Part shown: positions 52,970 to 61,609 of the stretch, in pieces
How positions within the stretch are numbered: the first letter of the stretch is position 1
Layout: the number at the start of each line of letters is the position of its first letter
Source: SUP05 sp964577715
GTDB taxonomy: Bacteria > Pseudomonadota > Gammaproteobacteria > PS1 > Pseudothioglobaceae
Direction: 5' to 3'
Assembly (NCBI GenBank): GCA_964577715.1
Contig: CAZOAA010000001.1
Location: forward strand, 26,388-90,387
Length of the DNA: 64,000 nucleotides
Made by a program: the position numbers and the translations under genes
The notes under the pieces: generated by a model
What the model was told of the DNA's origin: nothing
What the model saw: only the letters and a program-made list of their open reading frames with translations
The model's database searches: none

Positions 52970-54877
52970 ATGAATTTTGTATTTGTTAAATGGTTTCTTT
53001 CACTCTCAAGAGTAGCAAAACGCTCAATAATGGTGGTGTTTGACACACTACTCATTGTTACTGTATTAATATTCTCTTTCTCAATGCGCTTAGGTGAGTG
53101 GTTCTGGCCAGAGGATGGTTTGTTCTATCTAATTTTTTTATCTCCATTGGTGGCCATACCTTTTTTTATAAAGCTTGGGTTATATAGAGCTATTATTCGC
53201 TATATTGGGTTTAAGGCGCTGTGGGCGATTGTGCAAGCTGTTACACTGTATGCATTAACTTGGAGTGTGATTGTTCTGTTATCAGGCGTAGAAGGTGTAC
53301 CACGTTCAGTGGTTTTAATTAATTGGATTTTAGCTTTATTACTAATTGGCGGTTCAAGAATTGTTGGAAGATGGTGGTTTTCCGATACAAAGTTCAAATC
53401 TGATTTTGCTCATGAAAATCGTAAGAATATCGTCGTTTATGGTGCTGGCTCTGCTGGCATCCAACTAGCAACTGCCTTAAGTTATAGCAAAGAGCTGAAC
53501 CCTGCTGCATTTGTTGATGACAATACTTCTTTATTTGGACATCAAATTATGGGTTTAAAGGTTTTTTCTTCTAAAGAGCTGAAGACTTTAATACCTCAAA
53601 TGAAGGTTGAAGAAATATTGCTGGCAATACCATCTGCATCCCGTGAGAGACGCAAAAAAATAATTAATAATTTAGAGTCTTTTCCAGTATTGGTTCGAAC
53701 TGTTCCTAGTGTTGCGGATTTGGCACAAGGTAAATTAAAAATTGACGATTTAAATACTATTAGTATCAACGATTTACTTGGAAGAGACCCTGTACCTCCC
53801 AATCGAGACTATTTGTGTGCAAATATTGTCAACAAAGCGGTGATGATAACAGGCGCCGGCGGGTCCATTGGTTCAGAACTGTGTAGACAAATCTTGAGAT
53901 TAAATCCTAAGATAATTGTATTGTTTGAGCGCAATGAGTTTGCACTTTATTCAATTGAACAGGCGCTTAAAAAGAATAATGATGAAATCAATGTTATCCC
54001 TATTCTGGGGTCGGTATTAGATAAAGAGCATGTTCAACACATTTGTAAATTATTTAAGGTTGAAACCATCTACCATGCTGCAGCATACAAACATGTACCG
54101 ATGATTGAATTAAATAATTTTTCTGGAATTGAAAATAATATTTTTGGCACATTATCCTGCGCTGAGGCAGCAATTTCGGCCAACGTAGAAACTTTTGTGT
54201 TAATTTCTACTGATAAAGCAGTTCGCCCAACAAACATTATGGGTGCAACTAAAAGGGTTGCTGAGATGATACTTCAAGCACTGGCAAAAAAACATAATGA
54301 CAAGAACACTAAATTTTCAATGGTTCGATTTGGCAATGTTTTGGATTCAAGTGGATCGGTTATCCCTCTTTTTAAAAAACAGATTAAAGCAGGTGGCCCA
54401 ATAACTGTAACAGATGCAGAAATTATTCGTTATTTTATGACAATTCCAGAGGCGGCCCAGTTGGTTATTCAAGCAGGTGCAATGGCGCGTGGTGGCGATG
54501 TATTTGTGCTCGATATGGGAAAACCAGTAAAAATCCTAGATTTGGCAAAGAAGATGATCCACTTGAGCGGATTAACCATAAAAAGTGATTCCAATCCTGA
54601 TGGAGATATTGAAATTTTATTAACTGGTCTTAGACCGGGTGAGAAGCTTTATGAAGAGTTACTGATAGGTGATAATGTTTTGAAAACTGAACATCAATTA
54701 ATTCTTAGATCTAAAGAAGAAATGATGCCTTGGTCGGAATTGGTTTTAATTCTCCAAAAAATAAAAAAAGCTCTTGATAAAAAAGATTATGAACTTGCTC
54801 ACCAAGCATTAGTTGAGGCAGTGCCAGGTTATAAGGCGATTAATGGTATTAATGATCTAATATATTTAAACTCATGA
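52970..54877 (+). CDS. UDP-HexNAc 4,6-dehydratase, WbpM/CapD type
   Basis: A 635-residue membrane-bound extended SDR. Four hydrophobic N-terminal segments lie at ~20-40, 50-70, 80-103 and 110-130. The first Rossmann domain has VVYGAGSAGIQLATAL near 155; the catalytic SDR domain has ITGAGGSIGSEL near 295, AAAYKHVPMIE, STDKAVRPTNIMGATKRVAEM and RFGNVLDSSGSV. This is the full long form (WbpM, TrsG, PglF). It makes UDP-4-keto-6-deoxy-HexNAc. No clear PglE-type aminotransferase is adjacent, so the product may be reduced to FucNAc/QuiNAc or aminated elsewhere. Overlaps galE by 4 nt. Confidence 0.93.
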   Translation: MNFVFVKWFLSLSRVAKRSIMVVFDTLLIVTVLIFSFSMRLGEWFWPEDGLFYLIFLSPLVAIPFFIKLGLYRAIIRYIGFKALWAIVQAVTLYALTWSVIVLLSGVEGVPRSVVLINWILALLLIGGSRIVGRWWFSDTKFKSDFAHENRKNIVVYGAGSAGIQLATALSYSKELNPAAFVDDNTSLFGHQIMGLKVFSSKELKTLIPQMKVEEILLAIPSASRERRKKIINNLESFPVLVRTVPSVADLAQGKLKIDDLNTISINDLLGRDPVPPNRDYLCANIVNKAVMITGAGGSIGSELCRQILRLNPKIIVLFERNEFALYSIEQALKKNNDEINVIPILGSVLDKEHVQHICKLFKVETIYHAAAYKHVPMIELNNFSGIENNIFGTLSCAEAAISANVETFVLISTDKAVRPTNIMGATKRVAEMILQALAKKHNDKNTKFSMVRFGNVLDSSGSVIPLFKKQIKAGGPITVTDAEIIRYFMTIPEAAQLVIQAGAMARGGDVFVLDMGKPVKILDLAKKMIHLSGLTIKSDSNPDGDIEILLTGLRPGEKLYEELLIGDNVLKTEHQLILRSKEEMMPWSELVLILQKIKKALDKKDYELAHQALVEAVPGYKAINGINDLIYLNS

Positions 54878-55911
54878 GGATTTTAGTTACAGGAGGTGCC
54901 GGTTATATAGGTTCTCATACATGTGTTGAATTGCTTCAGTCAGGATACAAAGTAGTAGTAATAGATAACCTTGTTAATAGCTCGATTGAGGGTCTCAAAA
55001 AAGTTTCTAGAATTACTAATATTAAGCTAGAAATTAATGACTTTGAAGAAGGAAGTTTTTTATTTTTTGAGGGAGATATTCGAAATAAAACACTATTAAG
55101 CAAAATTTTTTTAAAATTTAGAATTGATGGCGTAATTCATTTTGCTGGATTAAAGTCTGTTGGTGAATCGGTAGAAAAACCAATTAAATATTACAATAAT
55201 AACGTGGTTGGTAGTATTGTGTTAATCGAAACCATGAAAAAGTTTAATTGTAAAACCTTTGTTTTTAGCTCTTCTGCTACAGTATATGGAGATCCGCAGA
55301 CACTGCCAATTAAAGAAGACTCCCCTTTGAATGTTACAAACCCTTACGGACAGTCCAAATTAATAGTAGAGAATGTTTTACGTGATCTTTTTGCAACCGA
55401 TAAAAGTTGGCGTATTGCAATTTTGAGATATTTTAATCCTGTTGGAGCGCATGAAAGTGGTTTAATTGGGGACAGTCCAAGAGGTATTCCGAATAACATC
55501 ATGCCTTACATAGCCCAAGTAGCAATTGGAAAGTTAAGTAATATTAATATTTTTGGCGATGATTACAACACACATGATGGCACAGGTGTGCGTGATTATA
55601 TCCATGTGGTAGATCTGGCTAAAGGCCATGTAAATTCGATATCTGCTATAGAAAAAGACCCGCAAGTATTAACAATCAACTTAGGCACAGGGACTGGGTA
55701 TTCAGTTCTCGATTTAATCAAAACTTTTGAAAATGTAATAGGTAGAAAAATATCTTATAAAATAACACCAAGAAGAGCAGGTGATGTTGCAATTTGCTAT
55801 GCTGATCCAGAATTAGCTAAAGAAAAAATCAACTGGGAATCTACAAAAGGTATAGAGCAGATGTGCAAGGATACTTGGCGCTTTCAGTTAAATAATAAAC
55901 CACAAGACTAG
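54874..55911 (+). CDS. galE: UDP-glucose 4-epimerase
   Basis: A 345-residue Gal[18 protein letters not shown] (5-21), [14 protein letters not shown], the catalytic pair S/Y-x3-K in SSSATVYGD and [11 protein letters not shown], then [12 protein letters not shown] and [13 protein letters not shown] are all standard. Interconverts UDP-Glc/UDP-Gal and possibly the HexNAc forms. It is the last gene of the + strand operon. Its TAG stop shares CTAG (55908-55911) with the gmhA stop on the other strand. Confidence 0.95.
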   Translation: MRILVTGGAGYIGSHTCVELLQSGYKVVVIDNLVNSSIEGLKKVSRITNIKLEINDFEEGSFLFFEGDIRNKTLLSKIFLKFRIDGVIHFAGLKSVGESVEKPIKYYNNNVVGSIVLIETMKKFNCKTFVFSSSATVYGDPQTLPIKEDSPLNVTNPYGQSKLIVENVLRDLFATDKSWRIAILRYFNPVGAHESGLIGDSPRGIPNNIMPYIAQVAIGKLSNINIFGDDYNTHDGTGVRDYIHVVDLAKGHVNSISAIEKDPQVLTINLGTGTGYSVLDLIKTFENVIGRKISYKITPRRAGDVAICYADPELAKEKINWESTKGIEQMCKDTWRFQLNNKPQD

Positions 55912-56471
55912 CTAAAACTTTGATCTATTAAGTGGCAGATTGTATGGCCAATCAAAATATGCATTTCCTGAATACGTGGCGTATCTTCAGCTGGAATAAC
56001 TAGATTGATATCACAAACACGGCTCATATTTCCACCATTTTTTCCACTAAACCCAATAGTCCGACAACCGTTTTTTTTAGCAAGTTGAAGGGCGTTAACA
56101 ACATTAATACTGTTTCCACTGGTGCTAATGCCAATTGCTATATCACCTTTATTTGCCAGTGCCTCTATTTGTCGACTAAAAATTTGATTATATTCGTAAT
56201 CGTTACCTATAGCCGTTAGGGCAGAAGTATCGGTAGTTAATGCGATAGCGGGCAATCCTTTGCGTTCAACCTTATATCTACCAACAAGCTCTGCAGCGAT
56301 ATGTTGAGCATCAGCCGCACTACCACCATTGCCAAAGATTAAGATTTTTCCGCCATTGTTTAAACCATCAATGCATAGTTGAGCAGCAGATGCAATGCTG
56401 TCAGTTAGTGTGTGCATAGAATTTGCAGTTTTTATATGCTCATCAAATTCATTTACAATAATATTTTTCAT
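55908..56471 (-). CDS. gmhA: Phosphoheptose isomerase
   Basis: A 187-residue SIS-domain protein. [22 protein letters not shown] near 46-67, [25 protein letters not shown] and [13 protein letters not shown] with metal-binding Glu/His are the GmhA signatures. It turns sedoheptulose 7-phosphate into D-glycero-D-manno-heptose 7-phosphate, the first step to ADP-heptose for the LPS core. It begins within the hldE stop (ATGA overlap) and ends convergently with galE. Confidence 0.96.
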   Translation of the reverse strand: MKNIIVNEFDEHIKTANSMHTLTDSIASAAQLCIDGLNNGGKILIFGNGGSAADAQHIAAELVGRYKVERKGLPAIALTTDTSALTAIGNDYEYNQIFSRQIEALANKGDIAIGISTSGNSINVVNALQLAKKNGCRTIGFSGKNGGNMSRVCDINLVIPAEDTPRIQEMHILIGHTICHLIDQSFS

Positions 56472-57892
56472 GAATTTTGAATCCTCTCAATAGTTTTAGT
56501 GGTGCTTTTCCCATCGACAAATTGCACCAGTTTCAATTCATCAACAATATCTTGACCCACCACTTGTTTGCCTTCGTAATCACCGCCTTTAACTAGTATA
56601 TGAGGCTTGATAGTTTTAATCAAATCATATGGCGTGCCCTCGTTAAATATCACGACATAATCCACTGCTTCAAGCGCAGCTAATACATAAGCTCTATCTA
56701 TTTGTGGATTAATTGGGCGGCTTTCACCTTTTAATGCTTTAACAGATTTATCAGAATTGAGTCCTAGTATCAATACATCGCCATAACTCTTGGCAGTTTC
56801 CAGATAGCGCACATGTCCCGTATGAAGAATGTCAAAACACCCATTGGTGAATACAATTTTTTTACCTCTTGATTTTAATTCACTGCTGAGTGTGGCAATC
56901 TCGTCTAGCGTTTTTATATGTTCGTCACTACTAGATTTATTGAGGCTTGATTCATATTCAATAATTTCATTTATTGTGGCAGTTGCAGATCCAATTTTAC
57001 TCACTACAACCCCTGCAGCTAAATTTGCAAATTCTACCGCATCATCAATGTTATGGTTATATGCCAGAGCAAAACCCAAAGATGCTAGGACTGTATCACC
57101 TGCCCCAGTTACATCATATACTTCTCTAGCAACTGTAGGGTGCGTTCTAAGATTGTCATCATAAACTGCCACACCCTGTTCGCTAAGAGTAACAAGGGAT
57201 ACACCTAAATCACACTTTGTTTTTAGTTTTACTATGGCTTGAGTTAGACTTACATCATCTTTAATGTCAATATTGGTTGCTTCACTGGCTTCTTTTTTAT
57301 TTGGTGTAAGCAGATATGCGCCTTTATATTTTGAGTAATCTAAACCTTTTGGATCCACTAAAACTTTTTTATTACTTTTATTGGCAACTGCGATTAAAGA
57401 TTGGGTTAAATCTTTGGTTAAGACGCCTTTTCCATAGTCGGATAATAGCACTAGATCATAGTTATCAATTATTTTTTCAAAAGAGTTAATGACGAATTTT
57501 TGTGATTCAGTTTCGATTTCATTAGCACTCTCTCGATCATATCTAATCATTTGCTGTTGAGCAGCAATAACTCGACTTTTTTTACTGGTAATACGACCTT
57601 CTTGTGTAATTAAATATTGAGAGCTTACTTTGATATCAGCAAGTAAAGATTTGAGCTCATCTGATATTTCACACCCTCCAATAACGCTTATTACATCAAC
57701 TTCAGCACCCAGTGCACTAAGGTTATTAATTACATTACCAGCTCCGCCTAGTACAGTACTTTCATTTTCTACATTCACCACTTGTACAGGTGCTTCAGGA
57801 GAGATTTGATTACACGATCCCCATAGGTAATGATCAATCATTAAATCTCCAATTACCAAAATTTTTGGTGATTTCCCTTGAAAATTAATCAT
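56468..57892 (-). CDS. hldE: Bifunctional heptose 7-phosphate kinase / heptose 1-phosphate adenylyltransferase
   Basis: A 474-residue two-domain protein. Residues 1-~315 are a PfkB-type kinase ([13 protein letters not shown] near 13, [35 protein letters not shown]). Residues ~335-474 are a nucleotidyltransferase ([19 protein letters not shown] with Hx[19 protein letters not shown]). It phosphorylates heptose 7-phosphate at C1, then transfers AMP after dephosphorylation by GmhB. No gmhB is in the window. It overlaps hldD and gmhA by 4 nt each, showing a single transcript hldD-hldE-gmhA. Confidence 0.97.
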   Translation of the reverse strand: MINFQGKSPKILVIGDLMIDHYLWGSCNQISPEAPVQVVNVENESTVLGGAGNVINNLSALGAEVDVISVIGGCEISDELKSLLADIKVSSQYLITQEGRITSKKSRVIAAQQQMIRYDRESANEIETESQKFVINSFEKIIDNYDLVLLSDYGKGVLTKDLTQSLIAVANKSNKKVLVDPKGLDYSKYKGAYLLTPNKKEASEATNIDIKDDVSLTQAIVKLKTKCDLGVSLVTLSEQGVAVYDDNLRTHPTVAREVYDVTGAGDTVLASLGFALAYNHNIDDAVEFANLAAGVVVSKIGSATATINEIIEYESSLNKSSSDEHIKTLDEIATLSSELKSRGKKIVFTNGCFDILHTGHVRYLETAKSYGDVLILGLNSDKSVKALKGESRPINPQIDRAYVLAALEAVDYVVIFNEGTPYDLIKTIKPHILVKGGDYEGKQVVGQDIVDELKLVQFVDGKSTTKTIERIQNS

Positions 57893-58893
57893 GAAATATC
57901 GGTTCCATGCAAGCGTTTAATTTCAGGGATATAAGCTTTAATTCCTTCCTCTAAGCTTATAACAGGATTGAACCCTAAGTTTTCTTTTGAAGTGGTGATA
58001 TCGGCTTGTGTGTGCATTTGGTAACCATCATAAGGATTTGGGAAATATTCAGTGCCTAGATTTGTATCCAATTCATTCTGTAGAATATCTGCAATATCTT
58101 GAAAGCTTCTTGGTTCTCCTGTACCTATGTTATAAGTACCATTTTCTTTCGGTTGACATGCCTTAATATTGGCTTGCACTACATCTTCAATATTAATAAA
58201 ATCACGTAAAATTTGATCCGAACCTTCAAATAATCTAGGCGCCTTGCCATCTAGAATTTGATGACCCAATTGAATCACCATTGATGAAGTTTTTGCTTTG
58301 TAGTATTCTCTGGGTCCATATACATTAAAGAACTTAAGACCGACAATAGTCATATCAGGATTCTCCCGAGAATAACGATAAGCAATTTGATCCATGGCAT
58401 ATTTACTAAACCCATAAGGATTTTCAGGGTTTTCTTTACCAACAGTTTGTGGTGAAGGTAGGCTGCCATAAGTGGCAGCAGAACTTGCATACACCATCAC
58501 TGAATTATCAGCTTTGGCTTTGTCTAGCAAGTCGTAAAATGAGTTTACATTAGTTTGCATAACAATCTCTTGATCGTAAACTCTGGTATCAGAGATTGCT
58601 GCTTGGTGAAATATGTAATCAAATTGGTAGTCGTCTAATAGCGCCAAATCAGATTTGCTGTTGATATTTCCACAAACCACATCCCCAGTAAAACCAATCA
58701 GATTTTTATAATGACCAAAGCTTTGCAGATTGCCATTAGAAAAAATTGCTTCACTTCTAAAACAATCAAATATCACCACATTTGAGTCTGGATAGTTATC
58801 TTGAAAGTAAAATGCTAGATTACTGCCAATGAATCCGGCACCACCGGTAATTAAAATAGTTTTGTTGTTGAAGTTTGTATTGCTATAAACCAT
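57889..58893 (-). CDS. hldD: ADP-L-glycero-D-manno-heptose 6-epimerase
   Basis: A 334-residue extended SDR. ILITGGAGFIGSNLAF near 14, FDCFRSEAIF, HQAAISDTRV, YASSAATYGS with NPYGFSKYAMDQ (Tyr-Lys), FFNVYGPREYYK and FEGSDQILRDFI are typical of HldD. It is the last step of ADP-heptose synthesis. The frame opens with TTG at 58902; the ATG at 58893 is preferred, though neither has a good Shine-Dalgarno. It heads the minus-strand heptose operon and is divergent from pgi. Confidence 0.95.
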   Translation of the reverse strand: MVYSNTNFNNKTILITGGAGFIGSNLAFYFQDNYPDSNVVIFDCFRSEAIFSNGNLQSFGHYKNLIGFTGDVVCGNINSKSDLALLDDYQFDYIFHQAAISDTRVYDQEIVMQTNVNSFYDLLDKAKADNSVMVYASSAATYGSLPSPQTVGKENPENPYGFSKYAMDQIAYRYSRENPDMTIVGLKFFNVYGPREYYKAKTSSMVIQLGHQILDGKAPRLFEGSDQILRDFINIEDVVQANIKACQPKENGTYNIGTGEPRSFQDIADILQNELDTNLGTEYFPNPYDGYQMHTQADITTSKENLGFNPVISLEEGIKAYIPEIKRLHGTDIS

Positions 58894-58981
58894 TTGAGTC
58901 AAAATAAAAATACTTGGGTGTTAATGTTAAACGAAAATTTATTAAAAGTTAAACATTCATGATTAAGTATTATTCTGCCAG

Positions 58982-58987
58982 TATAAT
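58982..58987 (+). promoter_or_regulatory. Likely -10 box (TATAAT) for pgi-galU
   Basis: A perfect TATAAT lies 28 nt before the pgi ATG in the 122-nt divergent region between hldD and pgi. No good TTGACA is found at the right distance, so this rests on the -10 box only. The matching minus-strand promoter for hldD was not resolved. Confidence 0.4.
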
Positions 58988-59015
58988 CAATTCAGATTGA
59001 TATGTTAGTATAAGC

Positions 59016-60224
59016 ATGAAATATAACAAAAACTTCTATCAAATAAAGTCCAATCAGGAAATATTTGAGCGTATTGAAGCAGAGCGAGAAGAGATTGGTT
59101 ATTACAATCTTGCTTATCAAGACACCACTGAAATCAAAGACTACGCACAAACGATCAAGCAAAGACATATTGTAGTTCTTGGAATTGGTGGCTCAAGCCT
59201 TGGAGCACGATCAATTTATGAGTTTTTATTGCCTTCTAATAATTATGCAAAAGATCTTTTATTTATAGAAACAATTGATCCATTGCAAATTAATCAATGT
59301 TTAAAAAAAATTGATTTAGGCGATGCGCAGTTTGTAGTTATATCCAAATCTGGCAATACTATTGAAACCATTAGTTTATTTAAATACTTAAACTCCCGTA
59401 TTGACATCAATAATTCCAACTGCACGATAATTTCTGAAGCAAAAAGTGATTTAACTAAGTTTGCTAATGATAATAATATAAAAACCTTTGATTTGGCAGA
59501 GAATATTGGTGGGCGTTTTTCTGTATTTAGCGTGGTAGGACTTGTGCCACTTGCTATGGTTGGTGTGGATGTTGATAATTTATTAAATGGTTGTAGGAGA
59601 GTGGCTGATAGTTTTTTCAAACAAAGAGACTACTATCACCCAATTATTAGAAAAGCTCGATTTTTAGTTGAAAACAAATCTAGGTTTAATATTAATGTTG
59701 TATTTTCATATTCTTCAACACTTGAGAGTTTTAATAAGTGGTATGTGCAGCTTTGGGCCGAATCATTAGGTAAAATTAATATCAATGGCACACGTCAGGC
59801 GCTAACACCAGTAGGTTTGATTGGCCCGGTTGATCAGCACAGTTTCTTACAACTAATAATGGATGGCGTGCGTGATAAGACCGTAACTTTTATTAAGATT
59901 TCTGATTTAAAAGACGAGACTAAAATTCCTAAGCTGGACAATGGATCGTTTGTAGATTTTGACCTAGATTATGTGGACGGCCTAAGTTTTAATCAACTAT
60001 TAAATCGGCAGGCTGATGCTACCATTGAATCTGTTAAGGCGCAAAAAGATATTCCGTGTGATGTGGTTACCATTCGCACCGTGGATGAATACAACATCGC
60101 TAAGCTGATGTTTATTTATCAACTTTTGGTGTCGGCCATTGGGCAATTTCTGCAGATTAACACATATGATCAACCAGGTGTTGAGCATGGTAAGACAATC
60201 TTAAAACAAAGTTTTAAGAGTTAG
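59016..60224 (+). CDS. pgi: Glucose-6-phosphate isomerase (short form)
   Basis: A 402-residue SIS-fold isomerase, clearly shorter than the ~550 residues of E. coli Pgi. All landmarks are there: VLGIGGSSLGARSIYEF, FVVISKSGNTIETI, ENIGGRFSVFSVVGLVPLAM, QLWAESLGK (catalytic Glu), PVDQHSFLQLIMDG (catalytic His) and YDQPGVEHGK (catalytic Lys). It interconverts glucose 6-phosphate and fructose 6-phosphate, feeding both GlmS and GalU products next to it. Two nt upstream of galU. Confidence 0.95.
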   Translation: MKYNKNFYQIKSNQEIFERIEAEREEIGYYNLAYQDTTEIKDYAQTIKQRHIVVLGIGGSSLGARSIYEFLLPSNNYAKDLLFIETIDPLQINQCLKKIDLGDAQFVVISKSGNTIETISLFKYLNSRIDINNSNCTIISEAKSDLTKFANDNNIKTFDLAENIGGRFSVFSVVGLVPLAMVGVDVDNLLNGCRRVADSFFKQRDYYHPIIRKARFLVENKSRFNINVVFSYSSTLESFNKWYVQLWAESLGKININGTRQALTPVGLIGPVDQHSFLQLIMDGVRDKTVTFIKISDLKDETKIPKLDNGSFVDFDLDYVDGLSFNQLLNRQADATIESVKAQKDIPCDVVTIRTVDEYNIAKLMFIYQLLVSAIGQFLQINTYDQPGVEHGKTILKQSFKS

Positions 60225-60226
60225 TC

Positions 60227-61066
60227 ATGAGTCGTGTTAGAAAATGCTTATTTCCGGTAGCAGGCTATGGCACTCGATTTTTGCCAGTGACCAAGGCTAT
60301 TCCTAAGGAGATGCTACCCATTCTGACTAAACCACTCATTCAATACGGTGTGGATGAAGCGCTGAGTACAGGTATGACTCAGATGGTGATGGTAACCAGT
60401 AAACACAAAGGCGCTATTCGACAACATTTTGAAGCACACCCAGAGATTGAGTCCAGTGTGCAAGACACGCCTAAAGCAGAACTATTAGAAGAGATTGATC
60501 ATTTAATCGCGTTCTGTGAATTTTCTTATGTTGAACAACAGCAGATGCTAGGATTGGGGCATGCCATATACACCGGCCAGCCACTGATTGGTGATGAGCC
60601 GTTTGCGGTTGTCCTGCCAGATGATTTGTGCACAAATCAAGGCGAGTCGGTCCTTGCGCAAATGCTCCAGGTTTATCAAGCACATCCAGATTGTTGCGTG
60701 GTGGCGGTCGAGGTGGTGCCTGAGGCTGAGGTGAATAAGTATGGTGTGATTCAGGGTGAGTTGTTAGCAGGTACAGACAATACTTACCAGGTCAAAAACA
60801 TGGTAGAGAAGCCTGAACCTAAAGATGCGCCAAGCAACTTGGCCATTATTGGTCGTTACATTCTCACACCTGAGATTTTTGGGGTTTTGTCTAATACTCA
60901 GCCAGACCACCGAGGTGAAATTCAAATTACTGATGCGCTAATGAACCTAGCGAGCCAGGGCAAAGTTCTTGCCTACCAATTTCAAGGAACACGTTACGAT
61001 TGCGGCAGTGTTGAAGGGTTTGTTGAGGCGACAAATGCCTTCGCTAAATCAGAGGGCATTATTTAA
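60227..61066 (+). CDS. galU: UTP-glucose-1-phosphate uridylyltransferase
   Basis: A 279-residue GalU. LFPVAGYGTRFLPVTKAIPKEML at 8-30 is the nucleotide-binding signature, VLPDDLC near 125, NMVEKPEP and IGRYILTPEIF follow, ending RYDCGSVEGFVEATN. Makes UDP-glucose from UTP and glucose 1-phosphate, the substrate of GalE. It is in the same transcript as pgi and is G+C-richer than the glycosyltransferase genes, as a housekeeping gene would be. Confidence 0.96.
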   Translation: MSRVRKCLFPVAGYGTRFLPVTKAIPKEMLPILTKPLIQYGVDEALSTGMTQMVMVTSKHKGAIRQHFEAHPEIESSVQDTPKAELLEEIDHLIAFCEFSYVEQQQMLGLGHAIYTGQPLIGDEPFAVVLPDDLCTNQGESVLAQMLQVYQAHPDCCVVAVEVVPEAEVNKYGVIQGELLAGTDNTYQVKNMVEKPEPKDAPSNLAIIGRYILTPEIFGVLSNTQPDHRGEIQITDALMNLASQGKVLAYQFQGTRYDCGSVEGFVEATNAFAKSEGII

Positions 61067-61081
61067 CTACTCCGCGGTTAC

Positions 61082-61123
61082 TGATTGGTGATAATGGGAG
61101 TGAGACTGATAATCCACTAATCA
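61082..61123. other. Imperfect inverted repeat between galU and the small unknown gene
   Basis: TGATTGGTG (61082-61090) can pair with CACTAATCA (61115-61123) over 9 bp including one G-U pair, with a 24-nt loop. There is no U-tract, so it is only a weak candidate for a shared terminator of these convergent genes. The 105-nt gap also holds an open + strand frame to 61203 whose only later ATG is at 61123. Confidence 0.3.
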
Positions 61124-61171
61124 TGCGTACCGAAGAAGATATGATAATTTATCTCGATCTCAATAGTCAGT

Positions 61172-61594
61172 TTATTTTGAAAAATCTAGGAAATTATTGG
61201 TAAAGTCGTCAGCTTTTTTTTCTACATCAGAGATTAAACCATCAAAATTTACTTCTTCTTGCCTGCCTTCAAACTTTCTGATTTCATCTCTCATTTGATC
61301 AACGCTTTTAAAAAGCTTAAAAATCTCACCATAAGTTTTACTTTCAAAATCAATAAGGTGGTGTTTGATCTGCCTAACCAGTTCCAGCCTTAATTCTTTG
61401 TTGATTTTTTGTTGGTCTTGAGTTGGGGCTGGGTTGATTTCATGAGGGTGAAATAACAATGCTGAATCAAAGGCTTCTTTAAATGCTGGATTTTTACTGG
61501 CTATGTTTGCCCCCAGTTTTTGAAACATGGGATAGTATGAATCTTCATTAACAAAGATTCCAAGTAGATTGTCAATTTCTGTTTCGTGGCTCAT
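61172..61594 (-). CDS. Hypothetical protein, charged, possible coiled coil
   Basis: A 140-residue protein I do not recognise. It is soluble and highly charged, with no signal peptide or membrane segment. The N-terminal part has a short block SYYPMFQKLGANI, and residues ~65-135 are heptad-like and rich in Lys/Glu (KHHLIDFESKTYGEIFKLFK). It starts 15 nt after glmS on the same strand, so it is likely co-transcribed and may be related to glmS or cell-envelope work. No evidence of catalytic motifs. Confidence 0.7.
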   Translation of the reverse strand: MSHETEIDNLLGIFVNEDSYYPMFQKLGANIASKNPAFKEAFDSALLFHPHEINPAPTQDQQKINKELRLELVRQIKHHLIDFESKTYGEIFKLFKSVDQMRDEIRKFEGRQEEVNFDGLISDVEKKADDFTNNFLDFSK

Positions 61595-61609
61595 TGTTAA
61601 CTCGGTTAA

